A DNA stretch of 64,000 nt from Lophium mytilinum (lineage: Eukaryota > Ascomycota > Dothideomycetes > Mytilinidiales > Mytilinidiaceae), in the NCBI GenBank assembly GCA_010093605.1, contig MU004189.1, forward strand, positions 1,929,834-1,993,833. The letters run 5' to 3'. The notes under the pieces were generated by a model, which was not told the DNA's origin, searched no databases, and was given only the letters and a program-made list of their open reading frames with translations. Below are positions 1-11,270 of the stretch, piece by piece. Position 1 is the first letter of the stretch. Each line of letters opens with the position of its first letter. Position numbers and translations under genes: made by a program.

Positions 1-117
1 TTGGCGGTGGGTGGTGGAGTCGACGAAGCCGCTGTCTGCTCGATCCATTCTGGAACGGTGGCGGTTGGCCTTCTTGGGCTTCTGGGGAAGAGAGGGATTG
101 GGAATAGGACCGGCCAT
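1..117 (-). CDS. 5' end of an unidentified gene, cut by the window edge
   Basis: An ATG at 117 on the minus strand opens a frame that stays open for 39 codons to the left edge. The start context (ATCATGG) is favourable. The peptide begins MAGPIPNPSLPQKPKKANRH and is rich in Pro, Lys and Arg, like the disordered start of many fungal nuclear proteins. No domain is visible in so short a piece, so no function is assigned. A chance open frame in GC-rich DNA is possible. Confidence 0.4.
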   Translation of the reverse strand, partial: MAGPIPNPSLPQKPKKANRHRSRMDRADSGFVDSTTHRQ

Positions 118-2162
118 GATGGTAGATTCTTCACTATCGTGTCATTACTGTTGGAAGGTTAGATTTTGTATGCTCTTGACAGGTGTGCTCTTTCTCTACT
201 GCTTGTGGGGCATTAAAAGTTCCATGGTTCAGAATGAATCATAACCTCGGACTCTTGAATATAACTCAACGCACCACAAGCAGTGACAAACAAACATACG
301 CAGACGGATGTCACTCGACAGTATAAGCACAAGTGTAGAGACAACTTACAATATTCGCAACGAAAAGATTGGACAGGGTCTGGCCCTTGTCGAAACACAA
401 GCAACGTCGTTCGCCGGGCAGGTCCACTATATAGGATATGCCCAACGACTCGCCAAAGTACGGCAGTAGTCCTTAGCAAGCGGGCACGCGTGACGCCAAG
501 GGCTGCAGTGGGATAGAGACAAGGCCGATCGTGAAGCGGCGCGGTGCTAGGAATGCTCTACGCGCAGCGTGGTTGGTCGAGTAGTGGCGGCTGGACCCTT
601 TTACACTGGCCTTCTTTTCACCGCCAGCGCTTGCGCTATATTATTCAACACCACAGTCGTGCAGTTGAGCCGACGCTACGAGAGTGCCCGGAAGAATTGT
701 TGAGGATCGCGGTGCGGAGACAAGTGCGAGAACGAGCGGAGGCAGAAATGGGGAGACAAGCTGGTGACCAAGTGAGGTAGTGAGTAGATATGATGTAGGA
801 GGTCCGTCTTCACATGCGAGGCATGCAACATGGCCTTGATCTGGTGACGAGGGTGGATGGGCAGCGCTGTTGCAGTAGAAGGGGCGCCTTCAATAACAGC
901 AGACCACAGACCAGCGCCGTGGCTTGACTTGCAGCAGGTAGGTAGATGCAGCATTGGACGTGCGGCAGACGGCACTGGGCATGTCTCTTTTCGGTCTTCC
1001 TCACCGCCACCAGCCCGCCAACCGACTTCGGCGACGAGAGCAGATGGAGTCTGTCAGGGCCGCTGCATCGTGACGCCCGGCCAATCGTGAGCCGGCCGGG
1101 TGCGCAGTGGCAGCAGTGGGCACTGCAACGTGGAGACGGGCGAACCGACACGCCTGGGCTGCGAATGTTTCGGCGGCCTTCCCCCCTCGGCCCAGCGGTG
1201 GCGATGTCTGCAGCAGAAGGCGGGTTGCATCTCTTGACAGCTGGCACCGCCGATCTGAAACGGGACGGGAGGCGAATGTGAAGATGGGAAAGACGCCCCT
1301 CACGCAATCGCGACTCTCGTGGATGGAGGACGGGATAGGAGGGTGTCCAGCGCGCCAGCATGACAGCACCATCCAGCTCGGTACCTCGATAGCTATCCGC
1401 CGACGCCACTATGTAGCCAAGCATTTCGTATCCCTTGGCCATGCACCTCGTGAAACAGTTGGCGAATGACTGACCTCACGCGGTGCCGAGTCCCGTCTAA
1501 ACCTGGCTGCGAATGAGCATCGCGTGCTGGCCCTGCTCCCTGCTGTCATGCGGAGACGGCCTTCTGGAAGAAGCTGTAGAGAGGAAGGTTTCCTTTTCCA
1601 GCATGCCCATGCCTGCCCAGCTCTGGGGAATGTCTATTCTTAACATTAGAGAGTACGGAAAGACACCACTCTGGCACAGAGAGAGTAGGCGTATCAATAT
1701 ATCTTTTCTGCAGAGACCGCCTAGAAATTAGGTTAAGCATTCTTAGGCCTCAAACCCCTCAGAATTAGCCAATCTTGCGTGGATCAGATTGCGTCCAAAC
1801 CTCTAGACGATGCTGATGCCTCCAAGCTTCAACACTTCTAGACTGTACTGTCCATATACTTTCCATAAAACTTGCATTGTTGGTATACTCCCCCTGGAAT
1901 CCAGACACGGTCCATGGGCGGATGTATGCAGACATCTATCCGCGAGATCGCAAGTAGCATGTAGAAGGATGTAGTAACAGTTCATACCGATAACCTCATA
2001 CCGCTATCAATACAGCCCCGACAACCGTATATACGTCTACCAGTAACCGCGATAGATATGCACAAAAGCGCCAGTCCAGTCCAGCCCACCCAGCCCAAAC
2101 TGAACCCCAATTCATCAAGGACTCAGAAACGCCTCTTAGACTAGACTATAATGCCAACCATC
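118..2162. other. Intergenic, no gene recognised
   Basis: About 2 kb without a convincing gene. Several open frames exist, the longest 210 codons at 810-1442 on the minus strand. They overlap one another on both strands, are rich in Arg, Pro, Ser and Cys, and show no domain or plausible splice structure, as expected of GC-rich noncoding DNA. The left part is probably the upstream region of the gene at the window edge; the right end lies downstream of the FKBP-STIMATE gene. Confidence 0.5.
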
Positions 2163-3775
2163 CTATTTACCAACCTCTTTCCTCGCTGCCTCCCCGGTTG
2201 ACCGACTCCTCTCACTCCCCGAGCTCCGCGCCCCATCACGCTCAGGATCATACTCCTTCCTAATAGGCACAGCCGTCGGATTCGCCTCCTTCAACGACCC
2301 CACATTGCTCTTCTTCACCAACCCAGCCTCCTCGTCGCTCTCGTCCTCCGAATCGTCCTCAACCGTAAACGCGTCGTCCTCGCTTCCTCTCCTAACAGCC
2401 TCCGCATGCTCATCCCCTTCCTCGGCCTCGTTCTCCGCGGCTGTGTTCCGCTTATCGTCCTTGATGAAGCCGTCGATGATCCAGTACTGCATCGCGTTCA
2501 TGATCAGCGGGAACACGAGCATCACGAATGCTACTTGGAGGCGCTTGTTTCCTTCGGTCCAGCGCAGAGCCCAGTCGCCGACCCACGCGATCCAGGGGAG
2601 GAGCAGGAAGAGGGCGAAGACGCAGAGTTTCATGCCGAGGAGGCCGAAGAAGTAGATGAAGGATTGCTTTAGCCACCATGTCGCGCGGGGTGGGTTGCCG
2701 TAGTTGCCGGAGCGGAGAGACGAAGGGGGGTTGGCGAGAGGGGTGTAGGAGAAGGCGATGTGGAGGATACGGAGAAGGATGACCAGGATGGGGATACCGA
2801 GGGTGGTCTAGTAGAGAATGTGTTAGCTGGATTTGCTTTGAAAAGCCCAGGAGTTGGACAGACATTAGACTTACATCAACAGCTATGTTCAATAGGTAGA
2901 ACGAGCACGGGTTTGGCTTCTTTCCTCCATCGTCCTGCACCGCGTTCTTCGCTGCCGCCGCAACGTCAAAGCTGCCAGACGAAAGCATCGACATGAACAA
3001 GTTCGCAATATGTAGCAATACTGAGCCGAAAACTTGCTTCGAAGCGTCAAAGAACCAGATCTTCAGCGGCCGGCGGGGCGTCTCGCGCCATCTTTTATAC
3101 ACAAGGACCGAGATAGCAAGCAAGCCCAGCGCGCCCTGGATAATCAGCGCGAAAGGGCCCAAAAGATGGCATTCGCCATTATCGTCGCCGCCTTCGTCTT
3201 CTTTAGGGCCCTTCTCAGAGCCCGTAGGTGTCGGTTCAGGTACCGCAACCGACCCTGTCGCAGAAGCTGCAGAAGACGGCGACGGCGTCTCAGCCTTCAC
3301 ACCTTTGATTCCCATAAGCTCTGTTTCAAAAACTGCCAAACTGTTAGCTCTTGCCCAACTCTCCCCATTTGAGGCATGAGAACTCACCCAGCACAGCGTC
3401 CGGCCCAATCACCCCTCCCGCTCCACTATGCCCATACCCCAGCTCCGGCGGGATTGTTAATTTCCTCCCCTCCCCAATACACATATCCAGCAAGCCCTGA
3501 TCCCATCCCTTGATCACCTGCCCCGCCCCCAGCGTGAACGTGAACGGTGAACCGCGGTCGTAGGAGTTGTCGAACGGTGTGCCATCGGTGAGGGTTCCGC
3601 GGTAATTTACAGCGATCTTGTCGCCGGCCTGAGATTTACGGGTACACGTTGCAGGTTTCGTGACATCGATTATGAGGTCCGCGGCGATGGAGAGAGGCAA
3701 CGAGGTGAGTAGTAGGAGGGTCGTGAGGGAGGTGGAGATTGGGAGGGCGGCGAGGGCCCGAATGAGGGGACGCAT
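2163..3775 (-). CDS. Fused FKBP prolyl isomerase and STIMATE-type membrane protein
   Basis: Exons 3775-3388, 3332-2875 and 2807-2163 (introns of 55 and 67 bases, GT..AG) give a 496-residue protein. Residues 1-32 form a signal peptide. An FKBP domain follows to about residue 138, with [23 protein letters not shown] and a final strand VFETEL encoded across the first splice. A Pro/Ser/acidic linker (143-182) leads without a stop into [10 protein letters not shown], the start of a STIMATE/TMEM110-type domain (PF12400; yeast YPL162C relatives) with [21 protein letters not shown] and five hydrophobic segments, then an acidic/serine-rich tail. FKBPs catalyse prolyl cis-trans isomerisation, here presumably in the ER lumen; animal STIMATE acts at ER-plasma membrane junctions. 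Five membrane segments would place the FKBP in the lumen and the tail in the cytosol (inference). The only ATG near the junction, at residue 136, lies inside the last FKBP strand, so two separate proteins would need internal initiation. Confidence 0.85.
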
Positions 3776-5069
3776 TAAGGCGGCGGCGCGAGGGGAAAAC
3801 TCGCTATGGCGATATTATAGATTCTAGTATTGATGTTGAAGGGTCGGATCCCCAGGAGGTCGTGGTGAAGACGGGTCGTGTAGGCGGCGATAGGTGAAAC
3901 AAGACCTAGTTTAGGAAGTGTGGCACTGGGTGTGATGGCGCGACAGTTTGCTGTCCAGACAGCTATCACAGGGTGCGTGAAGCGAGAGATGGCAGAAGTG
4001 GAGGAGATGTCTAGAATGTATTCACAGTTGTGTCTGCTGCGACAAGGCGCAGCGTGGAGTTCGTGCAAGGTGGTGGGCGGTGCTGCAAGTGGTCATCATG
4101 ATCATCGGGTCGCGTGCGCCTAACTGCGATGGGCAAGCCAAGTTGATAGCTAATAGATATGACTTTGTTCACGTTCAGTAAACACTTGTATCCACGTAGC
4201 TAAGACTTCATCTTTGCACTTCTTATTGTGTTGATGCCATTCTAACGGCTTGCTGTTCCCTTTATGACTGTCGAATGCCAGGCACGAGTTCACGCCCTTC
4301 GTCCTCAATAAGACAACCAATCATATCACGACTAGTCAGCTAGTCAGCAGGCAGCCTTAATTGTACCATGTATTTTCATCGCACGCGTACCTACCCACCG
4401 TCAGGCAAGCAGGTAGAAATTATATTACACTTTTCCCTCTCTACTCTTCCTCTCCACTCCCTCCACATCCCACCAGTAGTAAGTTCACCATCTGTCATAC
4501 TTCCTTGACAAAGAAACGCCGAATGACACCGCCAACCCACTGTGTCGTTATCCATCCATCCTGTGTTCAGGGTAAGGTAAGTTCGCCGCACGCAATGCAG
4601 TCCATGCTTCAGTTCCATCCTAGACATTACGTAACCCATTCTCTGTCCCAAGTAGACCCAGAAACCGTGAAAAACAAAACGACCACGACCAAGGCCCACG
4701 CTCTTGAAGATACCTTCAGGAAGAGTATTCGCGGACCGAAGCCCAAATTTGTTGTTGGAGGAGAAATTAAGGAAGTCGTGTCAGGAAGAAGAGGAGAAAT
4801 TGTAGGAGGAGAAGCGGGCAGTAGCCGAACAGACGAGCACACAGCCTCCATTCCCTTCCGTGGGTTTTTCTTCACTCAATGCCACTCCAGCCAAACGCCA
4901 TGCCAGGCCCCGTCGTGGAAAAGAAAGACCGAGATGTATGCGCCGAACCGCTGATGCAGAAACTGGGCTCCGTCCAGAACCCCAAGAACCAGTATGCAAA
5001 CTGAAAACGTAGAAATGAAAATCAGCCTTACCTTAATATGTGTAAAAGTAGCGGCAGTAGCCCCCACCA
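3776..5069. other. Intergenic, no gene recognised
   Basis: Upstream region of the FKBP-STIMATE gene and downstream region of the histidine kinase. A 197-codon plus-strand frame (4361-4954) has no recognisable domain and lies downstream of the kinase stop, where untranslated sequence is expected. No tRNA or repeat was seen. Confidence 0.5.
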
Positions 5070-8000
5070 CTATTTATGCGGTTTGGGCACCATAAACTCA
5101 TGCGGCTTTCCTTTCTCCTTCGGATCCAAAAACTTGGTCAAGACCAGTGAGAGCTCTTTGAACTCGACCGGTTTAGTGACGTACGAGTTAAAACCAGCCT
5201 CGACGCACTTGGAGTAGACGTCCCCGAGGACGTTCGCCGAAAGAGCAATAATCGGGAGATGTGCATAGTTCATCTTATGTTCCCAGCGTCGAATTTCCTT
5301 GCAGGCTTGATAGCCATCTTTGTTGGGCATATGGAGATCACACTGCAACAAGTGTGAGCTTTTGACTGAAGTTGGGCTAGGAGTGGTGATACTAGGGGCA
5401 GTAGACGGCTTACAAGAATGATGGAATAGTATCCCGGGGGCTTGGAGAAGACGCTTTCTGTACATTGGACGCCATCAACGACCGTTTCGCTTGTGACGGA
5501 GACCTTGGACAGAAACTTCAATATAACCTGCGACGTTGTTAGCCTTTTGGAAGAGTTTCGCCGTTTCGAGTTTCCATACGGTCTGGTTGATATAGTTATC
5601 TTCCACGAGAAGTACCCTGAATCCCCTGTTGCCCAGTCTGTTCTTCAAATCCTCGAACACCAACTTTTGTGTAACCGCTACTTGCTGTGCACTGTCCTGA
5701 TTTCGATCTGTACTCAAATCGCGCTCCTTCTGAGGATCAAAGATGACAGCGAACTTCGATGGCTTCAGTGGCTTGTAGATAAATCGAAGTCGCCGATCCC
5801 GTACGAGCTTCTCATAGTCGTATTGTGGCGCATCTTTCATAATCTCACGCTTCTGCATAGTATCTGAGATTATGATCATTGAAGTTGACGAGTGGAAGGA
5901 CGGCTTGAAGACCAGATCCATGAAGGCAATGACGTCTGAAGAGAGAGATAGCACCAGAATAACGTGAGTAAAAAGGACGGGGTCCTCGCCGCCGATGAGT
6001 TCGCGCGCCTCTTCTAAGCTTGCCTTGGAAGTGACCTGGTGAGGTACAGCCTTCGGCAGCGTTCGCTTGACGTGCTTGACAGTTGCTTCTCGGCTATATT
6101 TCAAAGGGCATATGACCAAGATTGAGTACATTGGCGGTTGCAAAGTACTTCCAAGTGGAGAAAGACTTCGATTAATGGGCTTGGCGCGCACAGTCTCGGC
6201 GGAAACGTTGGTCTCAATAGACTCTTCCGAGTCTCCATGTCCACCTACACTCCCGCTGCGGTCTGGTAGAGCAAGCTCAATTGGTGAGTTTTTGATAGCT
6301 GAGTCTGGCATGAAAGATGATACTGAGGATCTCTCTGATCGAAGACTGGTTTTGCCAGTATAGATCGATGGGTCAGAGCTGCCAGACGACAGAGATGGAG
6401 AGTCGCGCGATCGCTCTGAAGAAGGCAGACTCGGAGCAGGGGACTTGAGGGATGGCGATTCGGTAAAGCCGGTGTGTCCAGGAGATTCGGCAGCGAAGCG
6501 CTGCATTCGTGCCACAGTATCTGTATGGGCTGCAGAAGGAGGCAAAGGTGTCCTAGCAGGTGTGGCCACCATACTCGTGCCTGGCGTGGCGATTGGTGTC
6601 GGAGGACGATCATCTCCATGTGGTAATCCGAAATTGATAGTGAAGGTGAAGTTCGAGCCTTCGTTTGGTACACTAGTAGCTTTCATCTTTCCTCCATGCA
6701 ATTCGACCAACTGCATGGAGATGGCCAGGCCAAGTCCAGTGCCACCGTGCTGTCGAGTGCTGCTGGCGTCAATCTGACTAAATCTTTTGAACAGGAATTC
6801 TGCCTCTTTCTTTGTGAAGCCGCTGCCTGTATCGATCACCTCAAATTGCACCACGGTTTCATGATCATCGCCATTCTTGGGCTGGTCGGCTGAGAGCTGG
6901 CATCTTACAAACACTTCGCCTTTCTCAGTGAATTTAATCGCGTTGCCGATAACGTTTAGTAGTACTTGACGTATTCGGAATCGATCGCCCTTGACCATCG
7001 ATGGTACTTCTTCCTCGACAAGATAGTTGAGTTCCAGTCCTTTCCCAATAGCTAGCGCCGAGGTAAGGTCGTTTACTTCTTCAATAAGTGACGGCAGATG
7101 GAGCCAGTCCACATTTAACGTAATCATGCCAGCTTCGACCTTTGACAGATCTAGTATGTCGTTTATAAGATCACGAAGTCCTTCGGTGCTGTTTCTGATG
7201 ATATTGACGTGTTCCATTTGCTCAGAACTTAAAGGACTGTCGAGAAGGAAGTTGACCATCCCAGTGATGCCGTTCAAAGGAGTTCGAATCTCATGGGACA
7301 TGTTGCTCAGGAATCTTGACTTGGCGTCCATAGTCTCTTTCAAAGTCTGTTCCAGCAACTTGTGATCGTTGATGTCCGTGCAAGTGCCATACCAAGTCTC
7401 CTCATTCCGGGGCTCTGAGGAGACTGAGTTTTCCAGTAATATTCGTACAAGATGCCATCGATAATTGCCGTCCTTAGAACGAAGGCGAACCTCGGTCGAG
7501 TAAGAAGGCCGCCCGTCAGCATCTTTCGTAATCTTTAGAATACCCTCGCTAGCTAGCTTAGAGAGTTTCGCTTGCGGCATTTCCATAGTTGCTGGATGCC
7601 CACCAGGGCTAGTGACGGTGTTGTCTGTCTCCGAGGAATTATCCGACGAAGATGAGTAACCACGAGCATGTTCAATGGGAACTGAGACTGGGACGTTCGC
7701 GGGCGCAGAGCCGTCTTCGTTCATGACTGGCAGTCTACACTTGACAATGTCATGGGGATGGACGTGTTCCAGGAACCCAATCCCTAATGTCTGCGCTTCT
7801 TCCTGGCCAGAATAAGACAACCATTGTGAGTTGCAAAAGGTGATACCTCGCTTGTTTGTTACGACGAAGACAATTTGGGGACTTGAGTTAGCAAGCGCTC
7901 GGTATTTGGCTTCAGAGGCAGCGGTTTCCTGTTGGCGAGCGGAGTTGGCCTCAGCAAGATGCTGTTCATGAAAGTCCATGTTTGTTCCAATCCAGTGAAC

Positions 8001-11000
8001 AATTTGCTGCTTCTTATCTTTTAAAGGAGCAACTCGGACGTAGAACCATCGGTATTGTCCATCGAACCTTAATAGGCGAACCTTTTGTTGAAGTTGCTGT
8101 CCGGTTCGAAGGGACTTGTTCCAGTGGTCAATGTAGGCCTCCCGTTCTTCGGGGTGTATGGACTCATAAGGGTCGCTGAGAGCGTGCTGTGAGTCTCCAC
8201 CTCTATAAACCATATACTTTGAATTGAACCAAGTCATTGCTCCAGTACTCGGTTGAGCTGTAAATATTTGTACCGGCAGGGAATCGATAATGGTTCTCAG
8301 CAACCGCTCTGACGGAGGTGGCATTGATGGTAGATCAATCGTATCGCTAACGGAGCCGCCTCTTGCGTGACCTGGTGTGTAAGTCGGCCCAGGCGTTTGT
8401 GGAATTCCTGGAACTGCTGCAGAAGGAAGCGACTGGAAGGAAGAGCTGAAGTCAGCCCCATACGAGTGCAAAAGGGAATGTGGCTTGCGGTCAGCTGTGT
8501 TTGGAGGCTGAAAAGACAGTGTACGAAGCCTGCGAGGAGACAAAGGCTGCGACTGGGCTGTGCTTTGGTCCTGCACATCAGATGAAATGGTCCTGGGCTT
8601 TGGCTTTGGGTCGCTCCTAGGAGTTGGAATGTCATCCTCTCCAATATCATGCGGTGTATTGCTAGTCGCTTTCTTTAACGTAGAGCGAGAATCGACCGCT
8701 GAGGAGACTTTCCGCAATATCTGTTCCTGTGGCGGTTGGCCTCCAGGTGTCTTCGCCGGGGTAGTATAAGCCGCACGTTTCTTGGAGTCAAAGTAACTGT
8801 CGACAAGCTCTGATCCTGTAACATGGCCAGGGGTACCTCCAACAGAATGCTTGCTTGAAAATCCCGCCGCAGATGGATCCCAGCCTGGTGTTCCCCCAAG
8901 TGATCCACCGGGACTTTGCCTTGATCGACCAGAATAATCTGACGGACTTGTGACGCTTCCAGCTTGTGAGCCGGCCACATCGTCAAGATCGAAACGCATG
9001 AGATCATCTAGACTTTCTGGGCCATGAATAGGTGCAAATCCCACTTGGTGTCCCGACATGTACCGACGATGGCGTATCCCAGTCGCTTGCTGATGCGCAG
9101 TCGTATATTGCCAAGCATTTGAGAAAGAAGTTGCCAGATGTGGCCCGAGAAGCTTTAGTGAATTGGTGAGGTTCTGGGGATACGGTACGGTGGAAGACAG
9201 TATCGAAAGAATCGCGATGGGAGCTTTCCGGAGCGGCTGTGGGTCTTGCAAAATGCTGCCGGTTGACCTACGAGACATGGTGGGGGTTTGCGACGGCGTA
9301 TTGGGATCAAGCGGTTGCATTGTCTGGGAGAGTATAGGATGTATGAGCGGAATGTGCGTGACCGTGCTGGCCTTGTCAACCCCAATGGCTTCCACTTGGC
9401 TAAACCGAGAATAGTCTTGCGTGGTTTCAGTGGGGTTGAAAGTATCGTCATCAACATTAGTTTCCGCAGCGAAAAAAGGGTTTTCCGAGGAATCTGTTTG
9501 GATGGCGGGCGAAGGGGCTGGTGATTGTGCCCATGGCGAGCTAGGAAACTGCTCGTACTCTTCATACTGCGGTAGCAATTTGTTCTCGCTATTGTTTGCG
9601 TGGCCGGGTTTACCGCGAAGAGCAGCCTTTTGGAACTCTCTTGATATGGGTGGATAAGGGGTAGTCCTGCTTCCGTGCTCTTCGGTATCTTCTGTAGAGT
9701 TTTTCCGAGAGTTTGGTGTCGACACTGAGTAATCTCTGGTTAACGTCACCAACTTGCCCCTCTCTAGAACTCTGTTGATGCCCGCAGTATCAATCAGAGG
9801 GTCCGACTCATGATCTAGAGCTCGCAGTACAGGGAAGACGATGGCATAGGGTTCCGTAGATGCGTCTCCTCCATGGTTAGAGAATTCAGGGTCGCTGAAC
9901 GAGGGGTCTCTGCTTGAAGGACTTTGAAAGAACGGCGATCCGTCGAGGGGAGAGGGCGTGATTTGGCGTAGGGGATGTTCTCCTCGCGGCGTCGTGTGTG
10001 GAGCGAGACTCGCAGTTCTGATAGGTCCCGGTGGTCTCGTTGGTGGGCCTGTCGCTTTCTCCACGGGTGCTTCCTTTCGTTGACGCTCATAACCAGCGAA
10101 CGAATGCCGGGTCTCTAGTTTGGGTCTGCCTGTAGGAAGAAATAGCGCTGAAGGAGCTTTGAGAACAGCCTCTAGACTCGCGGAAGTGTGACTTCCATAG
10201 CTATCTGAGCTAGACTTGGAATCCTGTGTTGATGAATGCGACGGTTTCAGAACTTCGCCGGCCTGGTTGAAGCTCGTCTTTTGTCCCCAGGGCACATTCT
10301 CGATGTCGGAGGCGTCGGCCGGTACCGCAAGCGTAGCTCTCTCTACGCCGTACCATTCCCTGAGAATTGATATGACAGTACTCCACCATGCTTTTAGGCC
10401 AGGCTCGGACCCTAGCTGTAGGGCCAAGTCGTAAAGGCTCGGAGAAGGATAGCGGGAGTCTTCTTCCATTGAGTACGCGCGGTAGATTCCGGTAGGTAGA
10501 AAGGTATCTGCGGTGGCGAGAGGCGTACTGGAAGCCGACGGGGATATGCGTTCGCGTGGCGCAGATTGGTCCTTTGCGTTGCTGGCGCCTACCGTGGGCG
10601 ACAGGCTAGTGAAGGGCTGGTGGAAGGCGTAATTCCATGGCTTTGGAGTGCCGGGCACGGTGGGAAACGGATATGAGGGCGTACGCAGAGGTTGCACGCC
10701 AGGTGTCGGTGGCACGCTGCCGCGGATGGTCTTGGCGGACTCTGTCGACTCGGACGATGAGGTGAGTCCAGTGGCCAACGGGGTGGCGAAGGAGGCCTCC
10801 AGCGTGGGCGACAGGCTCGATGCCGGCTCCTCTCTGATGGGCGAAACTCTGGTGCGCTGCCCCGGGGTGCCGCCGCGACTGTTTGCTGCACTCATCCGTG
10901 CGCGCTGTTCCTTCTGGAGCATTTTAGCAGCAATCGCCGCACGGAGACGTTGGAGCTCGACCTCGTCTGGCGAAGGCGCCTTGTCTGTCACTCCGCCGTC

Positions 11001-11270
11001 TGATTCACCACTCTCCGATTCCATCTGACTTGAATCCTCCGCAGCAGCGTCGCTCACTTCACTCTCGGTCCCACTTTCGTCATCGGGGCGAGGCTGGCGG
11101 GGGTTGGGCGACGCAGTGTCTTCCGGGTCGGTGATTTCGGGCGGGGTGGTTCGAGGCCAGCGGAACAGCAATGGGCGGTTTGGTGATGGATGCGAGGGGT
11201 TGGTGGGCGAGCCAGCGGGAGGGTCGTTGGTGGTGGAGAGTTGCCTCGAGGACTGAGATATCTCCTTCAT
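5070..11270 (-). CDS. Hybrid histidine kinase (PAS-PAS-HisKA-HATPase-REC)
   Basis: Exons 11270-5580, 5527-5414 and 5342-5070 (introns of 52 and 71 bases, both phase 0) encode 2,025 residues. Roughly the first 980 are low-complexity Ser/Pro/Thr-rich sequence. Two PAS domains follow (near 985-1100 and 1120-1290; GQYRWFYVRVAPLKD and GNYRWHLVR are typical ends). The dimerisation helix carries the phospho-accepting His1326 in NMSHEIRTPLNG. The ATPase domain has NVIGNAIKFTEKGEV and GGTGLGLAIS. A C-terminal receiver begins RVLLVEDNYINQ, with the phospho-acceptor Asp1937 in CDLHMPNKDG and the conserved Lys in VTKPVE. All residues for His-to-Asp phosphorelay are present, so it should signal through an HPt protein. 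There is no membrane segment, so it is likely cytosolic; its signal is unknown. Assignment to a numbered fungal HHK group was not attempted. The start is the first ATG of a very long open frame and could lie downstream. Confidence 0.93.

Noticed and set aside
810-1442. 210-codon minus-strand open frame
   Set aside because: Overlaps several equally long frames on the other strand, is rich in Arg, Cys and Pro, and shows no domain or splice context; typical of GC-rich noncoding DNA.
4361-4954. 197-codon plus-strand open frame
   Set aside because: No recognisable content and it lies in the expected 3' untranslated region of the histidine kinase.
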